Shown here: positions 1 to 10,450 of the stretch, one piece after another
Numbering within the stretch: position 1 is the stretch's first letter
Layout of the letters: every line of letters begins with the position of its first letter
Source of the DNA: Meira nashicola
Taxonomy: Eukaryota; Basidiomycota; Exobasidiomycetes; Exobasidiales; Brachybasidiaceae
Direction: 5' to 3'
Length of the DNA stretch: 47,802 nt
NCBI GenBank assembly: GCA_001600355.1
Contig: BCJU01000013.1
Coordinates: 1-47,802 of the forward strand
Notes under the pieces: model-generated
Told to the model about the DNA's origin: nothing
Database searches by the model: none
Seen by the model: the letters and a program-made list of their open reading frames with translations, nothing else
Position numbers and translations under genes: made by a program

Positions 1-551
1 AAGTATGATTATTATTATTATTATTAGTCTACCTTAGTGAGATTTATTAGAATAGTAGGCAGGNAGGTCAGGTCAGGTGATCAGGTGATTGATTAGATAA
101 CATTGTATCAGATTGTTTGTACTTATGCAGTTCTGTTTGCCGCCGGGAACATTCATTCTTCTTTTGTCGTTAACGCTGCTGATGCTCTACTCTATAGATG
201 GAAGAAAGAAGGCACTCTTTCATCGTATAAAAATTACCGAAAAGTGATGTTTCAATGGGGGGGGCAATCGTATTGGTGAAGCCATCAAATGCTTAAATTG
301 AACTTTATGAAGGAGACTAAATGCTAGTTAGGTTGACCGGTTTTATGCCTGAACAATGTATTGAGAATAATCACAAAATCATGGTAGAAGTATTAAAAAA
401 TATCTATTGCGGTCCGCAATCTCAAACATGGCTTAGCGTTGGAGTACTGATCTTCAAAAAAGTTCTTATTTTTGAATTGGGAACTTCGATGTTGAATTTA
501 TCTTGGCTCTCGATTTGTCAGTGCTCCAACTTTGATTATCGAGTTTCCCAT
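1..551. other. AT-rich flank downstream of the ABC transporter, with one ambiguous base
   Basis: No gene is supported here. The stretch begins with an ATT trinucleotide run (about 8-25) and a TAGTCTA 7-mer (25-31). A short degenerate repeat of AGGT/CAGGTGATT units surrounds an ambiguous N at position 64. The repeat plus the N suggests a locally uncertain assembly. A 90-codon open frame from 321 overlaps the 3' end of the transporter antisense and has no protein-like features. Confidence 0.6.
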
Positions 552-3530
552 TTATCGAAGTTCCCGCATACGCCACCATACGGCCAAAAATAGCAAAAAA
601 CTAAAACCGATTAAGAAACCGCATGCCAAAACGATCAAATCACGGTAATAAGCGCCATCCTCGAAACCGAATAATTTGTTTGCGAACAATGACACATCAG
701 TTCGAACAGGAACGCCGGCAAATGTATCGATGAATTGCAAGCCTTTCAATTCATTATCGGCAACTGCCTCAAGCGCAAATTTTGACGGAACGATCCACCT
801 TAGCCATTTCACAATGGGAGGCATGCTATTCAAAGACATAACAAAGCCAGCCATGAATATGTTGAAAAGGATGTAAAGTGCAGCGAGTAAGATTGCTGTC
901 GATAAATCTTCAATGAAAGCGGCCAAGATCATATTGTAAATCGCAATTACCCATGCAAAAATCACAGTGATGAGGATGAATTGGAAGAAATTACTGGCAG
1001 ATGATCGCAATCCTACCATCCAATAGATGATGCAGACCATCAAGATAGTCGGAATGGCACGTAAAAGGACCAAATCATACGTCAAATGGGCAGCGACCCA
1101 AGACCAGGGCGAATATAAGCCATTAGCTCGCTCACGCATCATCAATAAACGCATTTTCGCCAATCCAACCACGGCAGAAAGGCTTGAAAATAAGATCAAA
1201 ATTGTTATGACAAACATTGAGCCAACTCGATTTTGAAAGCCGCCTAAGTCCAACTTCACTTTGAAAAAGCATCCACCAATAAAAGTAGAAACGAGTGCAA
1301 CGCCGAAAATATGAGCAATCGCACCAGTTTTTTCTCGTTTGGTCATGAGTAAAGATCTTGCGGTGAGAGCATGCAATTGAGTTATGAATGTAGTCACAGG
1401 TGGGGAACCGTGAGAGCCATAATTGACAGGCAAAGGAGATTGGACAAATTCAGAAGGATGATTAATCTCCAAAGTGTTTCGAAGTTGATTTTGATTTTCA
1501 GTACCTTGAAATGCTAAAGCGAGCATATGATCTGCAACATTATGTCCTCGTGGCACTGGACTACCCGCCTTTTCGCAAAATTGAAGAGACTCAGAAGGAG
1601 GACCATCGAATAGCGTTTGACCTCGACTCAATAGAATGATGCGATCTGCTATATCGAATATTTGAGAAGAAGGTTGATGCAAAGTGGCGATGATTGTCGT
1701 TCCTCCGTTTTTACCACAAGCGAGATTACGTAAAGCTGAGATCACCTTTTGTGCTGAAAATGCATCCAAGCCACTTGTGCATTCATCCGCAATCAAAATT
1801 TTTGGTTGACCAACAAGAGCGACAGCTAAGCTAAGCCTTCTACGTTCACCACCTGAAATACCTCGACTTCTGGCATCACCAATGCGATTATTTGCGATTT
1901 GTGTTAAACCTAATTTATGTAATGTTTCATCAACGATCCGGACTCTTTCATATTTTGCAACATTTTCGGGAACACTCAATTCTGCAGCAAAATGAAGCGC
2001 TTCCCGAACTGTCATAAATCCCGGCAAATTGATGGAATCGTCTTGATCGACAAAAGCGATTTTACGATGCCCAAACAAATCATTCTCAAGCAAATCATTT
2101 TCGCTCAACCATGATAAATTTCCTGTCACTTTTCCAACTTTTTGTCGACCAGCCAAAATATCGACTAAAGAACTCTTTCCTGCACCACTTGGACCAATGA
2201 TAAAATTCAAAGTTCCCGGAAGGGCATTTGAAGTGATCCCATGCAAGATATGGTACCGGCCGTGAGAGCCAGGTAAATGATTTGATGAACGTTCGCTGTT
2301 TTGATCTTTCATTTGAATTTGTTCACCCTCACTTTGATCCGAGAATCTTGCTTCTTCATCTGCTTCTGTTTGGCGGTCGTGATTGTTTGCTTTTTCTCCC
2401 TTAAATCTACCAGGGATTTTTCGCATTAAAGCTGTTCCTTTAGTCGAATCAGCATGATAATGAATCTCTTTCCAAGCGAGTCCAATAGCGGAACGATCAT
2501 CAATTCGTTGTAGAAGGGAGGCTTTCCTTCGCAGATAGTATCCGAATGCCAAAGTGGACAAAAATGTGGCCAAAGCAACGCCCAAGATGACCAATCCGGC
2601 AATTACGCCGTTGGATAAATTTCCAGATTGTTCCGATTGATGTTGTAGAAAGGATTTCTGCCAATCTTGTTCCAAGTCATACTGAGAAATGCAACTGCCA
2701 TAAGAACATTGACGCAATGCGAGTCCTTCAGGTCCAACAAATTGGTTAAGCTGAGCTGTGCTCAATTTGCATTGTGTTCGACCGAAAGGATCATTTGGAT
2801 CTATAAAATCGCACGGGAAATCCAACGAGCCGCCAATGCTATCAATGATGTTTGTAAGTGGAAAAGAAGGATTGGAGCATATCTTTGTTGAATTGATGCA
2901 AGAACACGAGAAAGAGGAACAATGCCATAGATCTGTTCCCCATTGAGCCGTTGATGAGGATTGTACGTGATCAGTGGTGTTGCTACTGGCGCAATTTTCA
3001 GCTTGACAATAAAATTGCTCAACACCATCCAAAAATACGGATAAATAAGATGAATTGGATACGGCATCCCATTTCGCCATGCCTGTTGCGGTAAAATTGG
3101 GTACATTGGCCACTTTGATCCCAGTAATTGTAATATTACCAGGAAACAAAGTCGAAAGTGTGGCTTGTTCTACATCACATTGCAAGTAAGATGCAGTAAT
3201 TGCACGTGGTTGATTACTACAGGTCAAAGTATTATTGATACTGTAATTGGACAAGCTGTTACTTTGACCTTGAGCGGAAGAAGATGTGGTGATACCCGTT
3301 ACGCCTCGATTGACTTGCGCTTGACGAATGTCACACGAACGAAGACCTTGACAGATATTGCAATTCAAGCCTCCGAATCCATCATCGCATCGACTACATG
3401 CTGTATTGTTGGCAGGCTTGAGAATCCGATTTGTCGAATCTACAAAGGTTGAATTGCATGTAGCCTCTTCACAGCCATTTCCACCGAGGCCGGGAGGACA
3501 CTCGTGAAAGAAAGGTAAAGTGGAAGACAT
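552..3530 (-). CDS. ADP1: ABCG-family ATP-binding cassette half-transporter, ADP1-like
   Basis: This is a membrane ABC transporter of the WHITE/ABCG type that resembles yeast Adp1; its substrate is not known. From the ATG at 3528-3530 it has 992 residues. The order is a Cys-rich EGF-like N-terminus (CPPGLGGNGCEEATC and later Cys pairs), a luminal region with many N-x-S/T sites, and a transmembrane helix at about 305-330. The nucleotide-binding domain follows, with Walker A GPSGAGKSS near 447, signature ISGGERRR near 557, Walker B ILIADE near 577 and H-loop LHQP. Five to six membrane segments fill the last 300 residues. The frame stays open to a GTG near 3590 but has no upstream ATG. The EGF-like region also starts abruptly without a signal peptide. 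An upstream exon ending at a pyrimidine-rich acceptor (TTTTTCAAG just before the ATG) is therefore likely. The family call is firm; the start is uncertain. Confidence 0.9.
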   Translation of the reverse strand: MSSTLPFFHECPPGLGGNGCEEATCNSTFVDSTNRILKPANNTACSRCDDGFGGLNCNICQGLRSCDIRQAQVNRGVTGITTSSSAQGQSNSLSNYSINNTLTCSNQPRAITASYLQCDVEQATLSTLFPGNITITGIKVANVPNFTATGMAKWDAVSNSSYLSVFLDGVEQFYCQAENCASSNTTDHVQSSSTAQWGTDLWHCSSFSCSCINSTKICSNPSFPLTNIIDSIGGSLDFPCDFIDPNDPFGRTQCKLSTAQLNQFVGPEGLALRQCSYGSCISQYDLEQDWQKSFLQHQSEQSGNLSNGVIAGLVILGVALATFLSTLAFGYYLRRKASLLQRIDDRSAIGLAWKEIHYHADSTKGTALMRKIPGRFKGEKANNHDRQTEADEEARFSDQSEGEQIQMKDQNSERSSNHLPGSHGRYHILHGITSNALPGTLNFIIGPSGAGKSSLVDILAGRQKVGKVTGNLSWLSENDLLENDLFGHRKIAFVDQDDSINLPGFMTVREALHFAAELSVPENVAKYERVRIVDETLHKLGLTQIANNRIGDARSRGISGGERRRLSLAVALVGQPKILIADECTSGLDAFSAQKVISALRNLACGKNGGTTIIATLHQPSSQIFDIADRIILLSRGQTLFDGPPSESLQFCEKAGSPVPRGHNVADHMLALAFQGTENQNQLRNTLEINHPSEFVQSPLPVNYGSHGSPPVTTFITQLHALTARSLLMTKREKTGAIAHIFGVALVSTFIGGCFFKVKLDLGGFQNRVGSMFVITILILFSSLSAVVGLAKMRLLMMRERANGLYSPWSWVAAHLTYDLVLLRAIPTILMVCIIYWMVGLRSSASNFFQFILITVIFAWVIAIYNMILAAFIEDLSTAILLAALYILFNIFMAGFVMSLNSMPPIVKWLRWIVPSKFALEAVADNELKGLQFIDTFAGVPVRTDVSLFANKLFGFEDGAYYRDLIVLACGFLIGFSFLLFLAVWWRMRELR

Positions 3531-4349
3531 CTTGAAAAACGATGATGGAGCAGAGCAAAAAAAAAAAAAATCAAAGAAAGGCAAATACACAATTTAAAGA
3601 GAATGACGGAATAGCGCAGAGATATTTTTGGCGCAATAGCTCTTGTCCTTCATTTCAAACCCTTTTTCATTTGATCGAGTTCGCAATTTCGGCACCGTGA
3701 TATTTTGATGAATACGGTCAGGAACTCATTTCTGAAAATACAGTTGTTGAAATGCGCTTTAGGGATGATGGTTTGCAACAAATGCGCTTCATTTCCACAG
3801 GTCGAGGGGTTATGATGGAAATGAAGAAGGAAAGGGGATGATGAATGCATCTAGAGAAAGTACACCAGAGCAAATGAACGGGATCAGTCAAAAGATGTCC
3901 AGCTTCCCACACTTGAGCGAACGCTGTGTATGATTTAGTCTAGCTTTTGCATCAAGCCACTTTTTTAAAAAAATAAAATAAAAATAAAGTAAAAACGACA
4001 CTTATTCTCTCCCGTGCGGCCGCCGTCCCGCTAGTCACACCATGATCACGCTACACGTGTATGTGCATACTGCTTGCCGCATTCTGTTAGCACTGCATGG
4101 CGTAAGTCTCATGCACAAACTTTTTACATGTTTGAACACTGATATTCTACATCCATCATCAATTCAATACCATTATCATTCAATTGTCTGCAGCACTGCT
4201 CGCCCAGTGTGATTGACACCATAATCCTGTCACTCAGATCAAGCGAACAATCCTTCACTTTGCACGCCTTATTAGCGTAGAATTGCTTGCAGACGAGAAG
4301 AATTCACTTTAATTCTTGTCTATCATCATTGGCATTGAATGACGTTCTG
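3531..4349. promoter_or_regulatory. Divergent promoter region between ADP1-like and TMEM223-like genes
   Basis: About 0.8 kb with no clear complete gene. It probably holds both promoters and a missing first exon of the ADP1-like gene on the minus strand, encoding its signal peptide. Visible elements are a TAGTCTA 7-mer (3936-3942), an A-rich tract (about 3963-3996), a GC island containing GCGGCCGC (4016-4023) and a CACGTG E-box (4054-4059). Short minus-strand frames at 3650-3912 show no recognisable protein. Confidence 0.5.
4054..4059. promoter_or_regulatory. CACGTG E-box
   Basis: A palindromic CACGTG in context ACACGTGT lies in the divergent promoter, about 295 bp before the TMEM223-like ATG. 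CACGTG is the classical bHLH/bZIP core in fungi. Function here is inference only. Confidence 0.3.
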
Positions 4350-5423
4350 ATGAACTCTATCAATCGAAGAATTTTGGCAATTTTTAGCCAATGCAATCCG
4401 TCTAAGTCGATTATCAGATCTTTGCCTAAGCCTACCAATAGATCACCATCAATACGATTCTCTCATTCCAATGCATCTTTAGGAACGGGAAACAAAAAGG
4501 TAATTACAGATGAAAATGGAAAGGTAGTACTTTATAGAGGTCCACCGGCAATGAAACCTTGGATATACTACTTTATAGGTGGAACTTTTGTCGTTATCGG
4601 ATTTGAATTAGCTCATGATATTTATTATCATTTCACTTGGCCTTTATTTTCAAAAGATCCGAATGTTAAACCTGAACTTGTTTCTGAAAGAAAACGAACG
4701 ATTGGAGCTATTGTTGCTGGAACGATGGGTTTAATTACTGCTTCTTTATTTTTTATGGTTCCAAGTTCAAATATTACTCGTTTAACATTAGATTTGCCAA
4801 AGCGTCAATTAATCTTACGTACTGCCATTCGTGGCTTTTCCGCTCTTCCACCTCGTTCAATTTATCCTACAGCTCTTAGAAGGACGGCAGAATTACGAGG
4901 ATATTACTTAACGCCTTACAATAACGAACGTATAGTTCCTCTAGCAAGCGTTTATCGTGTTCGTGGAAGTGCTTCTCCTTTATCAGGTCATCAAACTGGA
5001 AGTGGATCACAAAAAACAATCTCGATACGACAAAAGGGTAGCAGCAGCAGCAAGACTGTACAACAACTTGATATTCCAACTCATCATAAACAATCAATCG
5101 AAATAAAAGTTGCTACAGGTCGTTTTTGGTATACGATTGAAGCTTTTGGTGGTGTACCTGTCGATCAATCATCGGCTAAAAGTAAATCATCTCGTTATGC
5201 ACGTTTTTGGCAAAGGATATCTTATTGGATGCGTGGTTATACGGATTGGAATGATTTGAGTAAAGAAGAAATGGAAGTACTTCTTCAAGATTTATCTTTT
5301 CAAAATAAAGACCTTTCTCCTTTAACTTCTTTGGAAAAATATATCAAATTAGGTTCAAAACAACCTTGGTTCTCTGATCGTCAAACATTTGACGATGTTA
5401 TACCGCTTGTAAAACGTAAATGA
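4350..5423 (+). CDS. Predicted mitochondrial two-helix membrane protein, TMEM223-like
   Basis: A 357-residue protein with a basic, Ser-rich, acid-free N-terminus (about 1-48) typical of a mitochondrial targeting peptide. Then come a short segment (VVLYRGPP), TM1 at 71-95, TM2 at about 118-137 and a soluble C-terminus. The order matches TMEM223: a short strand, two helices, an R-L-x-L-D-type strand right after TM2 (ITRLTLDLPKRQLILRTA), and a late K-V-x-G-R-F-W/Y strand (IKVATGRFWYTIEA). In animals TMEM223 is an inner-membrane factor for COX1 (complex IV) biogenesis. The frame is open upstream to a TTG at 4287, but the first in-frame ATG is at 4350 and starts the presequence. The C-terminal half carries a Ser/Gln insertion (about 210-245), not typical of the family. 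The assignment rests on architecture and short motifs only. Confidence 0.6.
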   Translation: MNSINRRILAIFSQCNPSKSIIRSLPKPTNRSPSIRFSHSNASLGTGNKKVITDENGKVVLYRGPPAMKPWIYYFIGGTFVVIGFELAHDIYYHFTWPLFSKDPNVKPELVSERKRTIGAIVAGTMGLITASLFFMVPSSNITRLTLDLPKRQLILRTAIRGFSALPPRSIYPTALRRTAELRGYYLTPYNNERIVPLASVYRVRGSASPLSGHQTGSGSQKTISIRQKGSSSSKTVQQLDIPTHHKQSIEIKVATGRFWYTIEAFGGVPVDQSSAKSKSSRYARFWQRISYWMRGYTDWNDLSKEEMEVLLQDLSFQNKDLSPLTSLEKYIKLGSKQPWFSDRQTFDDVIPLVKRK

Positions 5424-5552
5424 AAATGACAAAAAGGATGTATTTTATGATAGAATTATTATTCGCAAATGATTGAATCACAAATGAAAACAAAAGATGA
5501 AAAGCGCCTGCGCATTTTCATTGCAACTTCTGACCTAAATAGTCCAATGATT

Positions 5553-5554
<2 letters not shown>

Positions 5555-5591
<37 letters not shown>
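5555..5591. repeat. (TG)n dinucleotide microsatellite
   Basis: An uninterrupted TG run of about 18 units lies in the 316-bp convergent gap between the TMEM223-like gene and the serine-rich gene on the minus strand. It is in the 3' flanks of both genes and codes for nothing supported. Confidence 0.95.
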
Positions 5592-5592
<1 letters not shown>

Positions 5593-5739
5593 ATAAATGT
5601 TATCCAAGCGAATACGAGGAAAGGGGAATGCAGGCATGTGGTATATAAAGAATAAAGTGAGGGTATATATAAAAGTAATGAAAAAGGATGGAAGAAGTAC
5701 AAATTGTGTTTTGAGAATGGAGGGAGAGTATAAATTCCA

Positions 5740-7869
5740 TTAGAGAAACTTGGGCGATTGAGGTGCAGAAGAACTTGCAACGCTTTTACGACGTTCTTGA
5801 GCTTCTACGGGATACTGCATACCAAAAGAAGATTCCATTGCGTCAACTTCTTTGTATAAAGAATCAAAAAGTGAAAGAGAAGCACCTGTATTGGGCAATA
5901 ATGAAATTCTTGGAGCAACTTTGGATAATTGCGGTAGTGTTGTAACATTTTCTTCTTCTAGAGTATTTGTATCTTCGTCTTGATAAGTCGGTTCCGTGTT
6001 CACACTATCCAACGATTGCTGCTTCTTCTCCTTCTTCTTTATATCTCGAGTGATTTGAGCACTTTTTGGTTCAATAAAAAGAGGCTGAATGCTATTTTGC
6101 TCTGTTTGAGTTACTTTGGGAAAAGATTGTCGTTCAAAAGAAGAATTACGAATCTCTTCTAGTGGAGAAGGCGTTGTGATGGTTGTAATTGGTGCAGCTT
6201 GAATGGGTATTGATGAATGTTGAATTGCTTGTGAAGTTGGTATAACTGAAACAGCTATAGGTGAACTTATTTGACGTTGATTAACAAAATCTTTTTTTTG
6301 TTTTTTATCTTCTTTTCGTTTCTTTTCTTCTGCTTTCTTTTGTGCTTTTATAGCTTTTTCATCATGCTTTCTTACCATCTTATCAACTTTTTCCAATTCT
6401 TTTATTAAATTCCTTTCTTCTTTTTGACGTTGTCTTACTTCTTTTTTCGTTAAAGATGTTGTACTTGAAGGTCTTCCCATTGTAGAAGTAGGCGAAGAAG
6501 GAACTTGTGAAAGTGTTGGTGAAATTGGAACTTCGGCATGATTTGAATGAGAGATTAGAGAATTTCCTACAATGTATTGATGACTCTTATGATCTTCTCC
6601 ATTCACATTTCCAAAACTAGATAAATTATCATTAACGCTTACGGGATCTGATGATTGACGAGCAACAAATACATGTTGACGTGTTGTATCCGTTGGAGAT
6701 TGAAGAGGAGATTCAATTGTACCCTCGTTTGGCATATTTTGTGTAGCAGCTGCATTTGCTGCATCCCTTTCCTTCTTTCCAAACAGGTTAGGTAATGAAG
6801 ATTTACGTAATCTTTTACCAATTTTACTTGTCATTGTCGTATTTGAAATGACGGGTGCAGAACCTGATTCATTAACTTGTTCTTTTGTAATAAAATGATG
6901 ATCTTGCAATGCGTCTCCTTGAGAAGAAGAAGAAGAAGAAGAAGAAGGAGAGGTAGGAGATATTGGTAAAGGATATTTTGCTGCTTCTGATGCTTCCAAA
7001 ATACGTGATTGACCTTCAGTATTAACAATATGTATCAAAGGTGGAATTCGAGATCGATTTGTAGTTTTGTTTGATTTCTTTTTACCTCCAGAAATACCGG
7101 CAGAAGAAGAAGAAGAAGAAGAAGTAGGGAAAGTGAACATTGCTAATTGTGCTTTTGCTTTCGTTGTAGCAGGCGCTTTTGCTTGTTGTTTGTTGTCTTC
7201 TTCTTTTTCTTCTAAAGCAAAATTTGACTTTGATCTTAATGATGGATCAAGAACTAATCTTCTCTTTGCTTGTTCAAGTTGTAATTCATATCGAACTTCA
7301 TTTCCTTCTTCATCCGCTGAAGTGATAGCGATATCCGGTATACTGAAATGAGAACGTGAACGATAATGAAATCCTGTTACGCCGCTTGTTGGAGCACTAT
7401 CAAGTCTAGGTCTATTTGTACGTAAAGAGTTACTTATTGACCTTTGTTGTTCTTTTGCTTTTGCTTCATCTAAAGACATACTTCTTTCTGTCCAATGAGA
7501 TCGATTAGCATTCATTTCATCATAATACTCTTCCTCTTCTTCTTCTTCTTCTTCTTCTTCATCATCATCATCATCATCATCTTCTTCTTCTTCGATTGCT
7601 TCATCAACTTGTTCTTCGTCAATATTGAAAGTCATTGAATCACATTCTGCTTTCGCTCTTGCTGCCTTTATTTCTGCAGCTGGACGTACATTTGATCGAA
7701 CAGGTCTTGGAGGAGGTGAAAAAACGCCGGGTCTTGAAGAATGAAGATCATCTTTTTTATTATTATCCATAATTTGAAAAGATTTTGAAGTTGGATGAAC
7801 AACGAATGAAGAAGTACCTCTTGTTAAAATTGAATTATGCTCCTTATGCGGAGGAGCAAAGGCCATCAT
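5740..7869 (-). CDS. Uncharacterised Ser-rich, acidic-run protein with a basic coiled coil
   Basis: I do not recognise this 709-residue protein. It starts at ATG 7867-7869 (two consecutive Met codons) and ends at TAA 5740-5742. It is mostly disordered. An acidic run of over 20 consecutive D/E residues lies near 92-115 and is encoded by CTT/CAT trinucleotide repeats. Several poly-Ser tracts follow. A highly basic, Lys/Glu-rich helix (about 465-525, with KKEVRQRQKEERNLIKELEK) is probably coiled coil, and the C-terminus is conserved-looking (RISLLPNTGASLSLFDSLY). Basophilic phosphosite contexts such as RSHFSIP and RKSSLP resemble 14-3-3 ligands. It is transcribed away from another Ser-rich gene across a 2.6-kb gap. 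A scaffold or signalling role is possible but unproven. Confidence 0.8.
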   Translation of the reverse strand: MMAFAPPHKEHNSILTRGTSSFVVHPTSKSFQIMDNNKKDDLHSSRPGVFSPPPRPVRSNVRPAAEIKAARAKAECDSMTFNIDEEQVDEAIEEEEDDDDDDDEEEEEEEEEEEYYDEMNANRSHWTERSMSLDEAKAKEQQRSISNSLRTNRPRLDSAPTSGVTGFHYRSRSHFSIPDIAITSADEEGNEVRYELQLEQAKRRLVLDPSLRSKSNFALEEKEEDNKQQAKAPATTKAKAQLAMFTFPTSSSSSSSAGISGGKKKSNKTTNRSRIPPLIHIVNTEGQSRILEASEAAKYPLPISPTSPSSSSSSSSQGDALQDHHFITKEQVNESGSAPVISNTTMTSKIGKRLRKSSLPNLFGKKERDAANAAATQNMPNEGTIESPLQSPTDTTRQHVFVARQSSDPVSVNDNLSSFGNVNGEDHKSHQYIVGNSLISHSNHAEVPISPTLSQVPSSPTSTMGRPSSTTSLTKKEVRQRQKEERNLIKELEKVDKMVRKHDEKAIKAQKKAEEKKRKEDKKQKKDFVNQRQISSPIAVSVIPTSQAIQHSSIPIQAAPITTITTPSPLEEIRNSSFERQSFPKVTQTEQNSIQPLFIEPKSAQITRDIKKKEKKQQSLDSVNTEPTYQDEDTNTLEEENVTTLPQLSKVAPRISLLPNTGASLSLFDSLYKEVDAMESSFGMQYPVEAQERRKSVASSSAPQSPKFL

Positions 7870-9218
7870 CCTATTTATGCTTCTAATTTAAGAAGAAGAA
7901 GAAAAAGATCATTTGATGTTGTTGAAAAAGATGATCATCAAGATCTTTGATGGAGTTATGGAGAAAAACAAAAAAGGATGAGGTGATTGAAGTCAAGACT
8001 CACGCGAGTTTGAATTTCTCTCCCTTCTTTTACCAAAAGCAAATGATTAGCATTGCATGAAATATGGATTGATACAACAAACAAGAAATAGCCTTACATG
8101 CATAAAATCCCAGATTTTCAATATGCAGAATTGGAGTTTGGAAAATCAGTCTCTTTTAAGCTATGTATATGCATTTAGTCTAGAGTTTATCTTTCTGATA
8201 ATATGCCTCGAAAAGATGATGTTTTATTAATATTAATTTCAATACAATCAATCTGCCGCCATTTTTACGATTGATTGTGATTGTATGCAGCGGCGGCTTC
8301 CTAATAGTGTTCTCTTTTATGCAACAACAGCATTTATTTTAAAAACGGAACTGAAAATTGGCTAGGTCCCACGGAGTGCGGCATCATACGAAGAAAGAAA
8401 AATGCAAATGAATGCATACATGCATGTACGCTCGGCAATACTGCTTAAATACAGCTTGTCAATATTCTTTCATTCATTTTAAAGCCAAGGGGTAAAAAAG
8501 CACGGATATCCTTTTTAGCTTACTTTTTTTTTATCTTTCCTTCTAGCAACAATTTCTGTGCACCGGCACTACACAAGTCTCTTTGTAGTACGAATTTAAG
8601 CTTTTCTATGTAAAAGACTCAATTTATACCATTCCATGCAGCATGAAAAAAAGTCTATAGAAAGATTATCCATGCATTAGCACAGTGACGGTTTAAAATT
8701 AAAATTAGAGAGAGAGAGAGAGATAGAGTTTCTCTGTTGTATACGACACCTATTATTATCTTTCAATCAAATGCTTCTATACAAAACTTATTCTGCCCCG
8801 CATTCCTAGCCCTATTTCAATGTCATTATGATGTTCTAATGATAAATGAGAATTCGGATGCATAGGAAATTAATTTCTTGGCCGACCAATAGTTTGTTCA
8901 TATAAACGCTTATCATCGGAGTGCAGGAAGTTGTCTATACACAATTAGTCAAAGAGGTTAGGATAGACAATTTTAAGAGATATTGAAGAAGATGTTGTTG
9001 TAAATCGTATGAAAAATATTAAGAAAAGAAAGATGTTGAAAGCAATTCGTCGTGAAACTGATGTCGGAAGCGGATTTAATCTTGCCAAAATCAGTAATAC
9101 ATAGATCTTATCTTGAATCGTTCTGATACGGAGAACAAACTTTTTACAAATATAGAATAGTTGGTACATACATAGCAAGATTTGGAAGTGAAAGTACGTG
9201 ATATACAAGGTACAGTTG

Positions 9219-9234
9219 TATGTACATACATATG
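9219..9234. repeat. 16-bp near-palindromic repeat, copy 1
   Basis: TATGTACATACATATG occurs here and again, identically, at 10236-10251 about 1 kb away in the same intergenic region. It is a near-palindrome. A related, partial TATGTATGTACAT lies near 9429. Confidence 0.8.
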
Positions 9235-10235
9235 TACATAGATCCATCTTTTTTTCTATCCCAGAAACTATTTTAGTATATATAGACTTTGCTTCACATC
9301 GGATATGTCTTTATTAAGCCGTCCCGTGTCTTCTATTAGATCCATATATCTGAGCTAAAACTTTAATTTCGAATCCTTTAATAATGACAGCCAGACAATA
9401 GGATGTTCTGAGGGTTATACATTAGTAATGTATGTATGTACATAGACTTCAAAGGATCGTGGGCACAACGGACAATAAGAAAAGGCACAACGGCACTCAT
9501 GCCGAACAGCAAATTCTACGCTTATAGAAATATTATAGTCTAATTATTCTTATGAGAGACAGAAACGCATATTTTAAACTATGTTGTTCTGCATTATGCC
9601 AGCCAGGGCTTTGATTGTTTAAGAAAACGCGTGCGTAGGCGTGTGAGTGTCACGAGGAATACATTCATATTCCGCTCGTGTATTTGTAGTGCCGGGAGCT
9701 CATACTGAAACGCGTTGTTTAAGTAGTGTACCTTTCCGAAAAGGGGATAAAGGGAAATTTTGTAAAAATGATATGACCCGTAAGAATGGTATGTCTGCAT
9801 TTAACTCTTTCCATCATCCCTTCAGGTACGGCATCCAACGAATGAAATTCTTCTTTCTTATTTTTGGATCTGCAGGGAAGCAGCCACCTTTGTCATCCTG
9901 ACATGGGAAATATACCTACTTACACACAATCAATCAACCCGGAATGAATGGTTTTGGACTATTACCTACAACTTGCTTGCTCTTTTAAAAATCCGTTTGA
10001 ACCGGTCCCCATTTCTACGGATCTTATTTTTAGCTCCGATATTGAAGAGTGATGATTGTATGCACATGTAAACAGAATCAATGTTTTGATTCTCACCGAA
10101 GCAAAGGTTCATCGATCGGGGGGTTAAAAATAAAAGTGATCAAGAAAAGGCACAAATTGAGTGAATTGCACACGCATACAAACATGTGTGTTTGATGTTT
10201 TCTTATTTTGTTCCTCAATTTGGCATACATAGGCA

Positions 10236-10251
10236 TATGTACATACATATG
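10236..10251. repeat. 16-bp near-palindromic repeat, copy 2
   Basis: Second exact copy of TATGTACATACATATG, about 200 bp upstream of the ATG of the plus-strand Ser-rich gene. Confidence 0.8.
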
Positions 10252-10450
10252 CAAGTGAATATACCTAGACACCGAAGTTTTTATGAACTTTATTTTTTTT
10301 TCTTAAATCTCGACACACCTTCTCTTCTGATTGTGATTGTGTCAACGGATGAAATCAAACATTCGATGGAAACAGAACTTATTTTCGCAACAACACAATA
10401 ACGATCTACCTTTTCTTTTTAGCCTCGAGCAGAACATTCATTAGAAAATC

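Larger units (their letters stand above)
7870..10450. promoter_or_regulatory. Long divergent intergenic region
   Basis: About 2.6 kb lies between two divergently transcribed Ser-rich genes, unusually long for this gene-dense window. I see no convincing gene; frames of 84-100 codons (8945-9247 minus, 9647-9901 plus) lack family features. Elements include TAGTCTA 7-mers at 8176-8182 and 9536-9542, an AG repeat near 8708-8722, two ACGCGT boxes (9627-9632 and 9710-9715), and a 16-bp exact repeat at 9219-9234 and 10236-10251. The structure fits an extended regulatory region or an unannotated non-coding transcript. Confidence 0.45.

Noticed and set aside
9366..9384. tRNA-like B-box (TTTCGAATCC)
   Set aside because: No A-box, acceptor stem or anticodon arm can be drawn around it.
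8945..9901. Short frames of 84-100 codons as genes in the divergent gap
   Set aside because: They use non-ATG starts or lack any domain, signal or conservation-like pattern.
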